Shown piece by piece: positions 24,928-33,968 of a stretch of 64,000 nucleotides of DNA. How positions within the stretch are numbered: the stretch's first letter is position 1; each line of letters begins with the position of its first letter. The position numbers and the translations under genes are program-made. The DNA comes from an uncultured Bacilli bacterium (GTDB taxonomy: Bacteria; Bacillota_I; Bacilli_A; RFN20; CAG-288), in contig CALVMW010000001.1 in assembly GCA_944349335.1 (NCBI GenBank), positions 549,671-613,670 of the forward strand, given 5' to 3'. The notes beneath the pieces are model-generated. The model ran no database searches. It was not told the DNA's origin and was given only the letters and a program-made list of their open reading frames with translations.

Positions 24928-26228
24928 ATTGATTGAAGATACTTTCCAATATCGCTATATTCATCAACCCAGATGACAATAAGATCAAAAGAAAAGAAAT
25001 AAGAAGTTAAAAAAGAATAGACGACTGGAGAATAATCTTTTTCTTTCTTTAAAAATATAAAATTAAACTTTAAATAATTGTCAGCTAGTTCTAATAGTCT
25101 TTTCATATCAGGGTCAGTAAGAGAAATACCGATGAAAAGACAGACATTAAATTTAAAATCATGTAACTGTTTAGCAATATTCCAAGAATAAGGATTATTA
25201 TACAAATAAAAATATTCTGACTCATTAAAGATTAAAGAATCAGTAAATCTCTTCTCGTTATATCTATCATAAGGAAGAAGACCATGAACATGATAAATAT
25301 CAACTAAAGCCTCTTTATTTATAAAAGAAGAATCATCATAGACAGTACTATAAGCAATAGAACGCTTCTTTAACAAGTACTCTAAGTTTGTATCATAATT
25401 ATAAGTTATAACGGAAGTATGATTATGATTCTTAATAAAATCGACACATGCTGAAAGAGTCGATTCAGCTGTATCAAAACTTTTAGCTTCTTTATACTCA
25501 TATAATTCTCTATTTAAAGAACGATATGAGTCAAAACCGCTCGTCTTCATAATCATGCTATCAGTGAATAATTCTTTACCAACATAATGCTTTATCTCAT
25601 TAGCAAATTTATAATCACCTTTATAAAAATCATTATTTAAAGCTTCAATAAGTGCGTTCCAATTTTTAGCACCATAATCTTCATTAATACCAGCTCCCAT
25701 AACTAAATCATTATGTAAGCGGGCAGAGAAAAATTTTAATAACCACAAAGTGAAATCACTAGCCGAAGAATTTATTCCAAAATACTTCTTATCATTACAT
25801 AAACGATAAATAAGATTATCACGATTCTCACTCTTCTGTGAATAAAGAGTAAAACGCATCTTTTTTCCTTCAATATAACCAATCGCTAATAATTCACTAC
25901 CTGTAAAATAAATATTTAACGATGCTTGAGGTTCTAAAAATTCTTGACCGCGAATCTTATTAACTAAAATAATATTCACATTTCCCATAACATCTAATTG
26001 CTCAAGATTGACTCCATATAAAGAATCAAAAATATGGCAGACATATTTATGAATATGATCTTTTTTTGATCTAACAATCGCTTTAAAATCACAAGAAGGA
26101 TCAAAATGGAATCCGAACGAACGAAGGATTATCGAATCAAAAGATACATCGTTTAAATAATAGATAAAGAGAAGGATTAAGAGGCTTCTCTTTTTAAATA
26201 TATACTTTTCTCTCTCTTCTTTTTTCAT
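24924..26228 (-). CDS. SIR2-like (SIR2_2 type) NAD-binding protein with unknown N-terminal region
   Basis: 434 residues. A SIR2-like Rossmann domain starts around residue 172 with MGAGINEDYG (GAG at 178-180), followed by ITYNYDTNLEYLL (Asn277, Asp279), the His region YHVHGLLPY (His313, His315) and FIGISLTDPDMKRLLELAD. The Asn and His positions match those needed for NAD+ hydrolysis in the defence proteins ThsA and DSR. The CxxC zinc pairs of deacetylase sirtuins are absent. Residues 1-170 match nothing I know. No ribosome-binding site is visible; an extended -10 ends 12 bases before the ATG. It heads a three-gene overlapping operon with two RDD membrane proteins, which suggests a sensing/effector pair at the membrane. 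Confidence 0.8.
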   Translation of the reverse strand: MKKEEREKYIFKKRSLLILLFIYYLNDVSFDSIILRSFGFHFDPSCDFKAIVRSKKDHIHKYVCHIFDSLYGVNLEQLDVMGNVNIILVNKIRGQEFLEPQASLNIYFTGSELLAIGYIEGKKMRFTLYSQKSENRDNLIYRLCNDKKYFGINSSASDFTLWLLKFFSARLHNDLVMGAGINEDYGAKNWNALIEALNNDFYKGDYKFANEIKHYVGKELFTDSMIMKTSGFDSYRSLNRELYEYKEAKSFDTAESTLSACVDFIKNHNHTSVITYNYDTNLEYLLKKRSIAYSTVYDDSSFINKEALVDIYHVHGLLPYDRYNEKRFTDSLIFNESEYFYLYNNPYSWNIAKQLHDFKFNVCLFIGISLTDPDMKRLLELADNYLKFNFIFLKKEKDYSPVVYSFLTSYFFSFDLIVIWVDEYSDIGKYLQSI

Positions 26229-26240
26229 GTTTCACAAAAT

Positions 26241-26249
26241 ATTATATCA
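26241..26249 (-). promoter_or_regulatory. Extended -10 (TGATATAAT) just before the SIR2-like gene
   Basis: On the minus strand TGA-TATAAT ends 12 bases upstream of the ATG, with no Shine-Dalgarno sequence between. The expected transcript would start within a few bases of the ATG, that is, a leaderless or near-leaderless mRNA. Confidence 0.5.
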
Positions 26250-26262
26250 ATATTTAAGCAAT

Positions 26263-26308
26263 AAAAAAGAGGCTATAAATCAGCCTGAGCTACACTTTAT
26301 AACCTCTT
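26263..26308 (-). terminator. Terminator of the OB-type lipoprotein gene
   Basis: AAGAGGTTATAAA pairs with TTTATAGCCTCTT (26267-26279 with 26296-26308, G-U pairs allowed) and is followed on the minus strand by a run of T. It separates the lipoprotein gene from the SIR2 operon. Confidence 0.75.
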
Positions 26309-26317
26309 TACATTAAT

Positions 26318-28183
26318 TTAAGCTAAATAATAAGTCATTGAAGTGAGTCTAAACTGACCATTAGCAATTAAAGTAAGAGTAGTTAAAGGCTCACTAGAAG
26401 TAATACCATTTTCAATAATAGTAACTGCTGTATTTTCAGTAGATACTCTATCAGGATTTACTTCTCTTCCTTCTTCACTAACAAATTCAATATCTGTGAA
26501 TTGACCAGATAATAATTCAAAAGTAATACTATGGCCAGAATAGATACGAAGAGGAATATAACGAAGAGTTTCACCAGTCTCTTGATCTAAAGCAATAGCA
26601 CCACTAGCATCGTTTTTATTAACAGTGATCTTCATATCACCTACTGTCTTCTCCCACTGTTCAGTGGAGATAGTTGTAAAATCAGTATTAAAAGCATCAT
26701 CAAAATTGATAGTAACGCTTTCTCTAACTTCCTCAAAATCACTAATATAAGTAAACTGATAATTACTATTATAAGTACTTAAATAAGTATAAGTTGAGAA
26801 GGTATCACCAGCTTCTAAAGATTCAAGCTTAGCTAACTCATCAGCATTGTTATAACGATTATCGACTCTTAACTCATAAGAATTAGCACCTTTAGAGAAG
26901 TTGATAGTATATGTTTTATTGCTATCGACAGATACTGTATCAACAGTAGCATCTTCAATATAGAACTTTCTATTAATATCTGTTTCAACTAAAGAATAAT
27001 CATCAGTTAAAGTGACAACCTCAGGCTTTTCTATAGCAGCGATAAGAGAAGGATCAGTTACAATTTCAAAAGTAGAAAAATCCTTAGCTTCGGGAAGTCC
27101 ACTATAAGGAGAATAAGTACCTGTGAACTTAATAACTGTTTCACCTTCAACAAAATCAGAAGTGATAAGATCTTGATTTACTCTATAAAGTAAGAAACCA
27201 GAAGTACCATCTCCGACAAAGACAGCATTATAAGTGCCGTTATAAACAGTTCCGCAGTTACCCATATAATAACCGGCAGAAGTGAAAGTCTCTCCTTCAC
27301 TTAAATTAGTAAGTTCAGAAATAGGGGTGATATCGCTAGGAAGTTCAGCTTTAGTAACAGTGAAATCTTCATAATAAACAAACTGCATCTCATCTCTATT
27401 AGAACCTACATAAGAGTAGGTTGTAAAAGTATCGCCAGCTTTTAAGTTAGCAAGTTCATCTATCGTAACATCACTATAACGAGAATCAAGATAAAGAGTA
27501 TATTCAGCACCATCAAGAGTAAAAGTGATTGTTAAATTGCCATAATTATTAGCGCTGACATTTGTGACTAAAGCACCTTCAATATAGAACTTCTTATTAA
27601 TATCGGAAGGAAGTAAAGTATATCCATCGCTTAATGTAGTTATAACAGGAGCTTCAACAAGGGTAGCAAAATCTTCATCAGTAATAACTTCAACCTCTGT
27701 TATATCAAGTTCATAAACAGTTACAGTGCTACCTTCAGCAGTATAGTGGGCTGTTGTTCCTGTTACCTTAATAAGATCATTTAAAGAAACACCAGTTAAT
27801 AAGCTCTCTTCAATCTTATAAAGTTGCATATAATTAGCGCCATCAGCAATATAAGCACCATTATAATAACCATCATATAAGGCGTTAGAACTACCGACAT
27901 AATAACCATAAGTGACAACATTTTCACCGGTAGGAATACTTGCAATATCAGCGATTCTTGTGGCATCACTAGGCCAAGTAATTTCTTCAGCAGAAGAGCT
28001 AGAAGAATCATCCATAGAAGAAGAAGAAATATCAGAAGAAGTAGAAGAACTAATAGAACTATCTGGTTCAGATGTTGAACTTGAGGTTTCTGTGCTTGAA
28101 ATTACAGAAGAAGTTTCACCACAGGAAGCTAAACCAACAAAAGATAACATCATGACAGCAGTAAATAATAATTTTCTTTTCAT
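26318..28183 (-). CDS. Surface lipoprotein with tandem OB-fold-like repeats
   Basis: 621 residues. The lipobox is LASC (Cys20) with tether GETSSVISSTETSSS, then a long Ser-rich linker to about residue 70. Two related ~200-residue units follow: IADIASIPTGENVVTYGYYV / ISELTNLSEGETFTSAGYYM, each continuing with Y-D/N-G-Y/T-YN, then DINKKFYIEGALV / DINRKFYIEDATV and YSDVTIDELANLKAGDTF / YNNADELAKLESLEAGDTF. The last ~130 residues form a different beta domain (VTINFDDAFNTDF). OB-like units of this kind also occur at the ends of the 6596 and 9346 proteins. It lies downstream of tuf but beyond tuf's terminator. Confidence 0.7.
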   Translation of the reverse strand: MKRKLLFTAVMMLSFVGLASCGETSSVISSTETSSSTSEPDSSISSSTSSDISSSSMDDSSSSSAEEITWPSDATRIADIASIPTGENVVTYGYYVGSSNALYDGYYNGAYIADGANYMQLYKIEESLLTGVSLNDLIKVTGTTAHYTAEGSTVTVYELDITEVEVITDEDFATLVEAPVITTLSDGYTLLPSDINKKFYIEGALVTNVSANNYGNLTITFTLDGAEYTLYLDSRYSDVTIDELANLKAGDTFTTYSYVGSNRDEMQFVYYEDFTVTKAELPSDITPISELTNLSEGETFTSAGYYMGNCGTVYNGTYNAVFVGDGTSGFLLYRVNQDLITSDFVEGETVIKFTGTYSPYSGLPEAKDFSTFEIVTDPSLIAAIEKPEVVTLTDDYSLVETDINRKFYIEDATVDTVSVDSNKTYTINFSKGANSYELRVDNRYNNADELAKLESLEAGDTFSTYTYLSTYNSNYQFTYISDFEEVRESVTINFDDAFNTDFTTISTEQWEKTVGDMKITVNKNDASGAIALDQETGETLRYIPLRIYSGHSITFELLSGQFTDIEFVSEEGREVNPDRVSTENTAVTIIENGITSSEPLTTLTLIANGQFRLTSMTYYLA

Positions 28184-28214
28184 TTTAATACTCCATTAAT
28201 ATTACTATAAATGA

Positions 28215-28243
28215 TAAAAGGCCTATCCAATTAGGATAGGCCT
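28215..28243 (-). terminator. tuf terminator
   Basis: A perfect 10-bp stem AGGCCTATCC/GGATAGGCCT (28219-28228 with 28234-28243, loop 5) is followed by a T run on the minus strand, 14 bases after the tuf stop. Confidence 0.92.
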
Positions 28244-28257
28244 ATACTAATCAAAAA

Positions 28258-29442
28258 TTAGTCAAGAATAGTTGTAACGGTGCCAGCACCGACAGTCTTA
28301 CCACCTTCTCTGATAGAGAATTTGGTATTAGCTTCCAAAGCGATGGGGTGGATAAGCTCGACAGTTAACTCAACGTTATCACCGGGCATAACCATAGGAA
28401 CGCCTTCAGGAAGAGTAACGGTACCAGTAACGTCAGTTGTTCTAAAGTAGAATTGAGGACGATAGTTAGAAGTGAAAGCAGTATGACGTCCACCTTCTTC
28501 TTTCTTTAAAACGTAAACTTGGCACTTAAACTTCTTATGAGGAGTGACAGAACCAACCTTACAAAGAACCTGACCGCGGACGATTTCATCACGATCGACA
28601 CCTCTTAAAAGGGCACCGACGTTATCGCCAGCCTCAGCGTAGTCAAGAATCTTACGGAACATTTCTAAAGAAGTGATAACACACTTTCTTGTAGGAAGGA
28701 TACCGACGATTTCGCATTCATCGTTAGGTTTGATGATACCTCTCTCAACTCTACCAGTAGCGACAGTACCACGACCTGTGATGGTCATGACGTCTTCAAC
28801 AGCGAGTAAGAAGGGCTTTTCATTATCTCTAGCAGGATCAGGGATATATTTATCAACAGCATCCATAAGCTCGATGACAGCTTTCTGAGCCTCGGCATCG
28901 CCATTTAAAGCATTTAAAGCGGAACCGCGGATAACAGGGATTTCATCACCGGGATAACCGTATTTATTTAAGAGTTCACGGACATCCATTTCAACTAAAT
29001 CGATGAGTTCAGGATCATCGACTTGGTCACACTTATTTAAGAAGACAACGATATAAGGGACGCCGACCTGACGGGCTAATAAGACGTGCTCTCTAGTCTG
29101 AGGCATAACACCATCAGTAGCAGCAACGACAAGGATAGCACCATCCATCTGAGCGGCACCTGTGATCATGTTCTTAATGTAGTCAGCGTGTCCAGGGCAG
29201 TCAACGTGACAATAGTGTCTGTTTTTAGTTTCATATTCGATGTGAGCAGCGTTAATTGTGACACCTCTAGCTCTTTCTTCAGGAGCGGCATCAACCTGAT
29301 CATAACGCATAGCGGTAGCGAGACCCTCTTTAGCTAATGTCTGTGTGATAGCAGCAGTTAAAGTGGTCTTACCGTGGTCGACGTGACCGATAGTACCGAT
29401 ATTAACATTCGGTTTAGAACGGTCGAATTTCTGCTTTGCCAT
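28258..29442 (-). CDS. tuf: Elongation factor Tu
   Basis: 394 residues, full length. G-domain motifs are GHVDHGKTT (residues 18-26), [15 protein letters not shown] and the SAL region GSALNAL. Domain 2 ([12 protein letters not shown]) and domain 3 ([16 protein letters not shown]) are intact. EF-Tu delivers aminoacyl-tRNA to the ribosome as a GTP complex. GGAGG lies upstream of the ATG. The gene has its own promoter in the fusA-tuf gap, so it can be expressed apart from the str operon. Confidence 0.98.
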   Translation of the reverse strand: MAKQKFDRSKPNVNIGTIGHVDHGKTTLTAAITQTLAKEGLATAMRYDQVDAAPEERARGVTINAAHIEYETKNRHYCHVDCPGHADYIKNMITGAAQMDGAILVVAATDGVMPQTREHVLLARQVGVPYIVVFLNKCDQVDDPELIDLVEMDVRELLNKYGYPGDEIPVIRGSALNALNGDAEAQKAVIELMDAVDKYIPDPARDNEKPFLLAVEDVMTITGRGTVATGRVERGIIKPNDECEIVGILPTRKCVITSLEMFRKILDYAEAGDNVGALLRGVDRDEIVRGQVLCKVGSVTPHKKFKCQVYVLKKEEGGRHTAFTSNYRPQFYFRTTDVTGTVTLPEGVPMVMPGDNVELTVELIHPIALEANTKFSIREGGKTVGAGTVTTILD

Positions 29443-29476
29443 ATATTATTTTTTCCTCCAGTATAATATCTTTATG

Positions 29477-29505
29477 AATATACACTTTTATTGTGTTTTT
29501 TTCAA
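29477..29505 (-). promoter_or_regulatory. tuf promoter
   Basis: On the minus strand TTGAAA (29500-29505), a 17-base spacer and TATATT (29477-29482), about 35 bases before the ATG. This allows extra EF-Tu over EF-G, which is common biology. Confidence 0.65.
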
Positions 29506-29518
29506 GAAGCTTTATGAT

Positions 29519-31648
29519 TTATCCCCTCTTCTTTATGATTTCTTCTTGTACAGAGCGCGGGACTTCTTGATAGTGATCGAATTCCATGTTGTAAATACCT
29601 CTACCTTGTGTCATTGAACGCAAATCAGAGATATAACCAAACATGTTAGCTAAAGGTATAGTAGCAGAGATGACTTGGGCATTAGCTTTTTGAACCATAC
29701 CGATAACAGAACCGCGACGAGATGAGATATCACCCATAACGGTACCGACATAATCGATAGGTGTTGTGATATCAGCCTTGACGATAGGTTCAAGGATGAC
29801 AGGATCGCACTTCTCAGCAGCAGCTTTCAAAGCTTGAGCAGAAGCTAACTTATAAGCAGCTTCAGAAGAGTCGACATCGTGGTAAGAACCATCGATGAGA
29901 GTAGCTTTGACATCGATGACAGGATAACCAGCGACCATACCTCTTTCCATAGCATCTTTTAAACCATCCAAAGAAGGTTTGATGTATTCCTTAGGAATGA
30001 TACCACCAGTAATAGCATCGACAAACTCAATACCTTTACCAGGATTAGGCTCCATCTTGAAGACAACGTGACCATATTGACCATGACCACCAGACTGTTT
30101 GATATACTTACCTTCGCAGTCAGCAGTCTTAGAAATAGTTTCACGATAAGCGACTTGAGGAGCACCGACTTTACAAGCGATCTTATAATCGTTTCTTAAA
30201 CGAGTGACGTTAACATCGAGCTGTAATTCACCGACACCAGCGATAATGCCTTGTCCTGTTTCCTCATCAGTATAATAATGGAAAGTAGGATCTTCTTCAG
30301 TGAATTTAATTAAAGCAGCTGTCATCTTATCTTGATCGTGCTTACTGACAGGTTCAATAGCTTCAGAGATAACAGGATCAGCAAACTTGATGCTCTCGAG
30401 AGTAACACGAGGATCATTTTCACCGACGATAGTATCACCTGTTCTAGTAGAAGAGAAACCGACAGCCGCCGCAATCTCACCAGCTTTACATTCAGTGATA
30501 CTCTCTGTTGAAGAAGCATTCATCAAGAGTAAACGAGAGACTCTATCCTTTGTACCTTTTCTAACGTTATAAACGTAAGAACCAGCTTTAAGAGTACCAG
30601 AATAAACACGGAAGAAGCAAAGGTTACCAAATTGGTTAGTGGTGATCTTAAAAGCTAAAGCGACGAAGGGACCATTAGGATCAGATTCGCACTTAACGAT
30701 ATTGCCTTCAGAATCTGTGCCTTCAGCACATTTGACATCTAAAGGTGAAGGTAAGTAATCTCTGACACTATCAAGAACATATTGAACACCCTTATTCTTA
30801 TAAGCAGAGCCAGGAATACAAGGATAAATTTCACTAGCTAAAGTAGCTTTACGAATAGCTTTCTTAATAGCTTCAACAGAAGGTTCTTTACCCTCTAAAA
30901 CAGATTCCATAATTTCATCATCGAAATTAGCTAACTGCTCTAATAAAATAGTGTGATAAACATGAGCTTGCTCAATATCATGAGCATATTGACTAGGAAC
31001 TTGATCTAAGTCGACGATATTAGGTTGCATAAGAGAAGCTTTCTTAGAATCTAAATCCCAAAGCCATGCTTTCATCTCAACTAAGTCAATAAGACCTAAA
31101 AGAGATTGTTCAATACCAACAGGATAAGCGATAGCAACACCGTTACCACCTAATCTCTGTTTGATAGATTCAACACTCATCTCAAAGTTAGCGCCAGTAG
31201 CATCTAATTTATTGACGAAAACAATACGAGGAATGTTATATTTATCAGCTTGTCTCCAAACTGTTTCTGTCTGAGGTTCAACACCGTTTTTACCATCGAG
31301 AACACAAACAGCACCATCGAGAACACGGAGCGATCTTTCAACTTCAGCAGTGAAGTCGACGTGTCCAGGAGTATCGATAAGGTTAATACGATATCCTTTC
31401 CATAAGCAGGTTGTGGCTGCTGAATAGATGGTGATACCTCTCTTCTGTTCCTGAGGATCAAAGTCCATAGAAGCAGAACCATCGTGAACTTCACCGATCT
31501 TATGAGTCTTTCCAGTATAGAAAAGAATACGTTCAGAAGTGGTCGTCTTGCCGGCATCTATGTGTGCCATGATGCCGATGTTTCTCACTTTCTCAAGCGA
31601 AACTGCTTCGTAGACCGAAACCATCGCCTGGTCGTTATCCATTGCCAT
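29519..31648 (-). CDS. fusA: Elongation factor G
   Basis: 709 residues, slightly long because of an N-terminal tail ([20 protein letters not shown]) before the canonical [22 protein letters not shown] start, whose G-box is [16 protein letters not shown] and NKLDATGA are intact, as are domain IV ([18 protein letters not shown]) and the C-terminal domain V. Translocase of the ribosome. It is third in the rpsL-rpsG-fusA-tuf string, 29 bases after rpsG. Confidence 0.97.
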   Translation of the reverse strand: MAMDNDQAMVSVYEAVSLEKVRNIGIMAHIDAGKTTTSERILFYTGKTHKIGEVHDGSASMDFDPQEQKRGITIYSAATTCLWKGYRINLIDTPGHVDFTAEVERSLRVLDGAVCVLDGKNGVEPQTETVWRQADKYNIPRIVFVNKLDATGANFEMSVESIKQRLGGNGVAIAYPVGIEQSLLGLIDLVEMKAWLWDLDSKKASLMQPNIVDLDQVPSQYAHDIEQAHVYHTILLEQLANFDDEIMESVLEGKEPSVEAIKKAIRKATLASEIYPCIPGSAYKNKGVQYVLDSVRDYLPSPLDVKCAEGTDSEGNIVKCESDPNGPFVALAFKITTNQFGNLCFFRVYSGTLKAGSYVYNVRKGTKDRVSRLLLMNASSTESITECKAGEIAAAVGFSSTRTGDTIVGENDPRVTLESIKFADPVISEAIEPVSKHDQDKMTAALIKFTEEDPTFHYYTDEETGQGIIAGVGELQLDVNVTRLRNDYKIACKVGAPQVAYRETISKTADCEGKYIKQSGGHGQYGHVVFKMEPNPGKGIEFVDAITGGIIPKEYIKPSLDGLKDAMERGMVAGYPVIDVKATLIDGSYHDVDSSEAAYKLASAQALKAAAEKCDPVILEPIVKADITTPIDYVGTVMGDISSRRGSVIGMVQKANAQVISATIPLANMFGYISDLRSMTQGRGIYNMEFDHYQEVPRSVQEEIIKKRG

Positions 31649-31677
31649 AATCTCTATTTCCTTTTTAATTATTTTAA

Positions 31678-32151
31678 TTAGAAGCGATAGTGGGCATAAG
31701 CCTTATTAGCTTCAGCAGTCTTATGAGTATCATCTCTTCTCTTAACAGCACCACCAGTACCATTAGCAGCATCAATGATTTCACCAGCTAATTTATCGAT
31801 CATTGTTTTCTCATTTCTTAAACGAGCATAAGTAACTAACCATCTTAATCCTAAAGTAACTTTACGATCTTGAGCAACTTCAACAGGAACTTGATAGTTA
31901 GCAGCACCGATACGGCGAGCCTTAAGTTCAACTTCAGGCATAATATTACCTAAAGCGATTTCGAAAACTTCCATCGCTGGTTTTCCAGTCTTAGCAGCAA
32001 CTTTATCAAAAGCGCCATAAAGAATAGTTTCAGCGACACCCTTTTTACCATCTAACATAATCCTATTAATAAGGCGGGTGACAAGTTTTGAATTATAAAT
32101 AGGATCCGGTAAAACATCTCTCTTTTGAACAGAACCATTTTTTCTAGGCAT
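31678..32151 (-). CDS. rpsG: Small ribosomal subunit protein uS7
   Basis: 157 residues, normal length. It begins [20 protein letters not shown] and contains [16 protein letters not shown] and the basic C-terminal [21 protein letters not shown] region typical of bacterial S7. It binds the 3' major domain of 16S rRNA. It starts 15 bases after rpsL with a clear AAGGAG site. Confidence 0.97.
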   Translation of the reverse strand: MPRKNGSVQKRDVLPDPIYNSKLVTRLINRIMLDGKKGVAETILYGAFDKVAAKTGKPAMEVFEIALGNIMPEVELKARRIGAANYQVPVEVAQDRKVTLGLRWLVTYARLRNEKTMIDKLAGEIIDAANGTGGAVKRRDDTHKTAEANKAYAHYRF

Positions 32152-32166
32152 CTTATTTCTCCTTTA

Positions 32167-32592
32167 CTACTTCTTCTGGACGCTTCCGTCCTTCTTAGTG
32201 CCGTAAAGGGAACGACCCTGCTTACGGTTCTCAACTCCGAAGCACTCTAAAGCGCCTCTGATGATGTGGTATCTGACACCAGGAAGATCACGGACGTGAC
32301 CACCTCTAATCAAAACGACTTTATGTTCCTGAAGGTTATGTCCTTCACCACCAATATAAGCGGTAACCTCATAGCCGTTTGAAAGTCTGACTCTAGCGTA
32401 TTTACGAGCAGCAGAGTTAGGTTTCTTAGGAGTCATAGTACCGACACGGGTGCAAACACCCTTCTTTTGAGGAGAGGGGATTAACCTTTCCTTCTTGTTT
32501 AAAGAATCCCATCTTTTACCTAAAGCAGCTGACTTAGATTTATAGATCGGCTTCTTTCTCTCATTGCGCACTAACTGATTAATAGTAGGCAT
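32167..32592 (-). CDS. rpsL: Small ribosomal subunit protein uS12
   Basis: 141 residues. It begins [20 protein letters not shown]. The decoding-centre loops are [17 protein letters not shown] and [26 protein letters not shown]; lysines at the classic streptomycin-resistance positions are unchanged. It is the first gene of the str operon, preceded by CGGAGG and, about 90 bases upstream, a consensus promoter. Confidence 0.97.
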   Translation of the reverse strand: MPTINQLVRNERKKPIYKSKSAALGKRWDSLNKKERLIPSPQKKGVCTRVGTMTPKKPNSAARKYARVRLSNGYEVTAYIGGEGHNLQEHKVVLIRGGHVRDLPGVRYHIIRGALECFGVENRKQGRSLYGTKKDGSVQKK

Positions 32593-32680
32593 TTTTTCCT
32601 CCGAGTTTTATATCCTCAGTTCCGGGTGTTTCCTATATCTTTCATAAAAATAAGCGGAATTACCGCACTGAGCAAAAGAA

Positions 32681-32709
32681 ATTATAAATGTTTATATAAT
32701 AATTGTCAA
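32681..32709 (-). promoter_or_regulatory. str operon promoter, perfect consensus
   Basis: On the minus strand TTGACA (32704-32709), exactly 17 bases, TATAAT (32681-32686): a full sigma-A consensus, fitting the very high expression of ribosomal genes. The ~85-base leader before rpsL contains a small GCGG-TAATT-CCGC stem-loop at 32654-32666. Confidence 0.9.
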
Positions 32710-32799
32710 AGGTTTTTTGAAACTCCCGGACATGAGTTAATAGCTTATAATGAATTTTCCTTTATTTTATCGCGCTTTTTAGGATAATAGATATAAAAA

Positions 32800-32829
32800 T
32801 AAAAAGTAGCTATATCACTATAGCTACTT
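32800..32829 (-). terminator. nusG terminator
   Basis: An 11-bp stem AAGTAGCTATA/TATAGCTACTT (32804-32814 with 32819-32829, loop 4) is followed by a T run on the minus strand. It overlaps the nusG stop codon and closes the rpmG-secE-nusG unit before the str promoter. Confidence 0.9.
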
Positions 32830-33516
32830 ATTTTCTTGAACTTTTTCGATATCAGAATATTTTGAAACGATAATCTGTGGTCTACCGAACAAGGTGATCT
32901 CTACAGAGACTTCACTACTTTCAGGTTTAATCTCAGTGATGACACCTTCTGCATCAGCGAAAGTGCCAGAGAGAATCTTAATCATATCTCCGACATGATA
33001 ATCAGAATACATATCAGGATCATCAATGTGCATTCTCTTTAAAACAGGTTCAATCTCTTCTCTAGGGATAGGGAAAGGCATAGCACCTTTACCAGAAGAA
33101 CCAGTAATACCAGAAACACCAGGAGTATTACGAACAACAAACCAAGTAGACTTAGTCATGATCATTTCAACGAAGATATAACCGGGATAATAGTTCTTTG
33201 TTTTAGTCTTAGGAACCATCTGACCAGTCTTTTTATCCTTAGTATATTTTTGCTTGCCATTATCATCAAGAACAGGCTCTTCATATTCAGCGCAAATAAT
33301 ACGGAAAATTTTATCTTCAATGTGGAATGATTTAGCTCTCTTTTGAAGTAAATCTTCTACTTGTTTTTCTCTTTTAGCGAAAGTATTGATAACATACCAA
33401 GCTTTCTCGGGTAATTCGCTACCTTCCTCCCCTTCATCAGGGTTAACTTCATCAGGATTTACTTCACCGATCTCTTCATTATAATCGAGATTTAATTTTA
33501 AATTTTCATCACTCAT
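32824..33516 (-). CDS. nusG: Transcription termination/antitermination factor NusG
   Basis: 230 residues, longer than the usual ~180. An acidic N-terminal tail of about 37 residues (NPDEVNPDEGEEGSE) precedes the NGN domain (KAWYVINTFAKREKQVEDLL). The KOW motif is VGDMIKILSGTFADAEGVI near residue 180-200. A Lys-rich stretch (KQKYTKDKKTGQMVPKTKTK) is inserted in the NGN domain ahead of YYPGYIFVEM. NusG links RNA polymerase to the ribosome and to Rho. The start overlaps the secE stop by 4 bases. Confidence 0.95.
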   Translation of the reverse strand: MSDENLKLNLDYNEEIGEVNPDEVNPDEGEEGSELPEKAWYVINTFAKREKQVEDLLQKRAKSFHIEDKIFRIICAEYEEPVLDDNGKQKYTKDKKTGQMVPKTKTKNYYPGYIFVEMIMTKSTWFVVRNTPGVSGITGSSGKGAMPFPIPREEIEPVLKRMHIDDPDMYSDYHVGDMIKILSGTFADAEGVITEIKPESSEVSVEITLFGRPQIIVSKYSDIEKVQENK

Positions 33517-33779
33517 AATAAACCTCCTAAGGTGAGTCTTAAAGCTTCAGCAGCTGCTGAATCACCAGAGCTAGTAGAAGAAGAGATTTGAGGGAATGCT
33601 TCTTCAAAAGCGCGCATAATCTGAACGATCAAAGTATCAGAAAGAAGAATAGCTAAAGCAGAGACGATACCGATAACTAAGACGATAGCGACGGAAGTCC
33701 AAAGTAACTTTCTATCAGGCCAACGAATACGTCTAGCTTCTTCATTAACACCACGAAAATATTTAGTTATCTTTCCCAT
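33513..33779 (-). CDS. secE: Preprotein translocase subunit SecE
   Basis: 88 residues. It begins MGKITKYFRGVNEEARRIRWPD, where the amphipathic helix with (R/K)xxWP is the SecE hallmark. One membrane span (about 27-48) follows. A C-terminal tail of ~30 residues, Ser/Ala rich, is beyond the usual end of single-span SecE. It is part of the SecYEG channel. The gene lies 2 bases after rpmG with AAGGAGG inside the rpmG end. Confidence 0.92.
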   Translation of the reverse strand: MGKITKYFRGVNEEARRIRWPDRKLLWTSVAIVLVIGIVSALAILLSDTLIVQIMRAFEEAFPQISSSTSSGDSAAAEALRLTLGGLL

Positions 33780-33781
33780 CC

Positions 33782-33928
33782 TTATTTTCCCTCCTTATGA
33801 AGAGTGTGCTTACCACACTTCGGACAATATTTCATAACTTGAACACGATTAGGATCACCTTTTTTCTTAGTAGCATTATAATTGCGGGATTCGCATTCAG
33901 TGCACACTAATGAAACTTTTTCTCGCAT
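33782..33928 (-). CDS. rpmG: Large ribosomal subunit protein bL33
   Basis: 48 residues: [20 protein letters not shown], then KKKGDP and [18 protein letters not shown]. Cys9, Cys12, Cys35 and Cys38 form the zinc-binding pairs of the Cys+ form of L33. First gene of the rpmG-secE-nusG cluster, the conventional order in Firmicutes. Confidence 0.95.
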   Translation of the reverse strand: MREKVSLVCTECESRNYNATKKKGDPNRVQVMKYCPKCGKHTLHKEGK

Positions 33929-33949
33929 GTTTTCTCCATTCCAAATAAA

Positions 33950-33968
33950 AAACCTGCTGAACAGGTTT
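33950..33968 (-). other. Terminator-like hairpin at the 5' end of the rpmG transcript
   Basis: AAACCTG/CAGGTTT (33950-33956 with 33962-33968) is followed by six T on the minus strand, 22 bases before the rpmG ATG. A TATAAT on the minus strand at 33974-33979 places the expected start point at the hairpin. It could be a 5' protective stem-loop, an attenuator or the terminator of a lost upstream gene. Confidence 0.5.

Noticed and set aside
28258..33928. Mycoplasma-type genetic code (TGA = Trp)
   Set aside because: Several genes end in TGA directly before or overlapping the next start (for example at 4997, 10827 and 24924) and conserved Trp positions use TGG.
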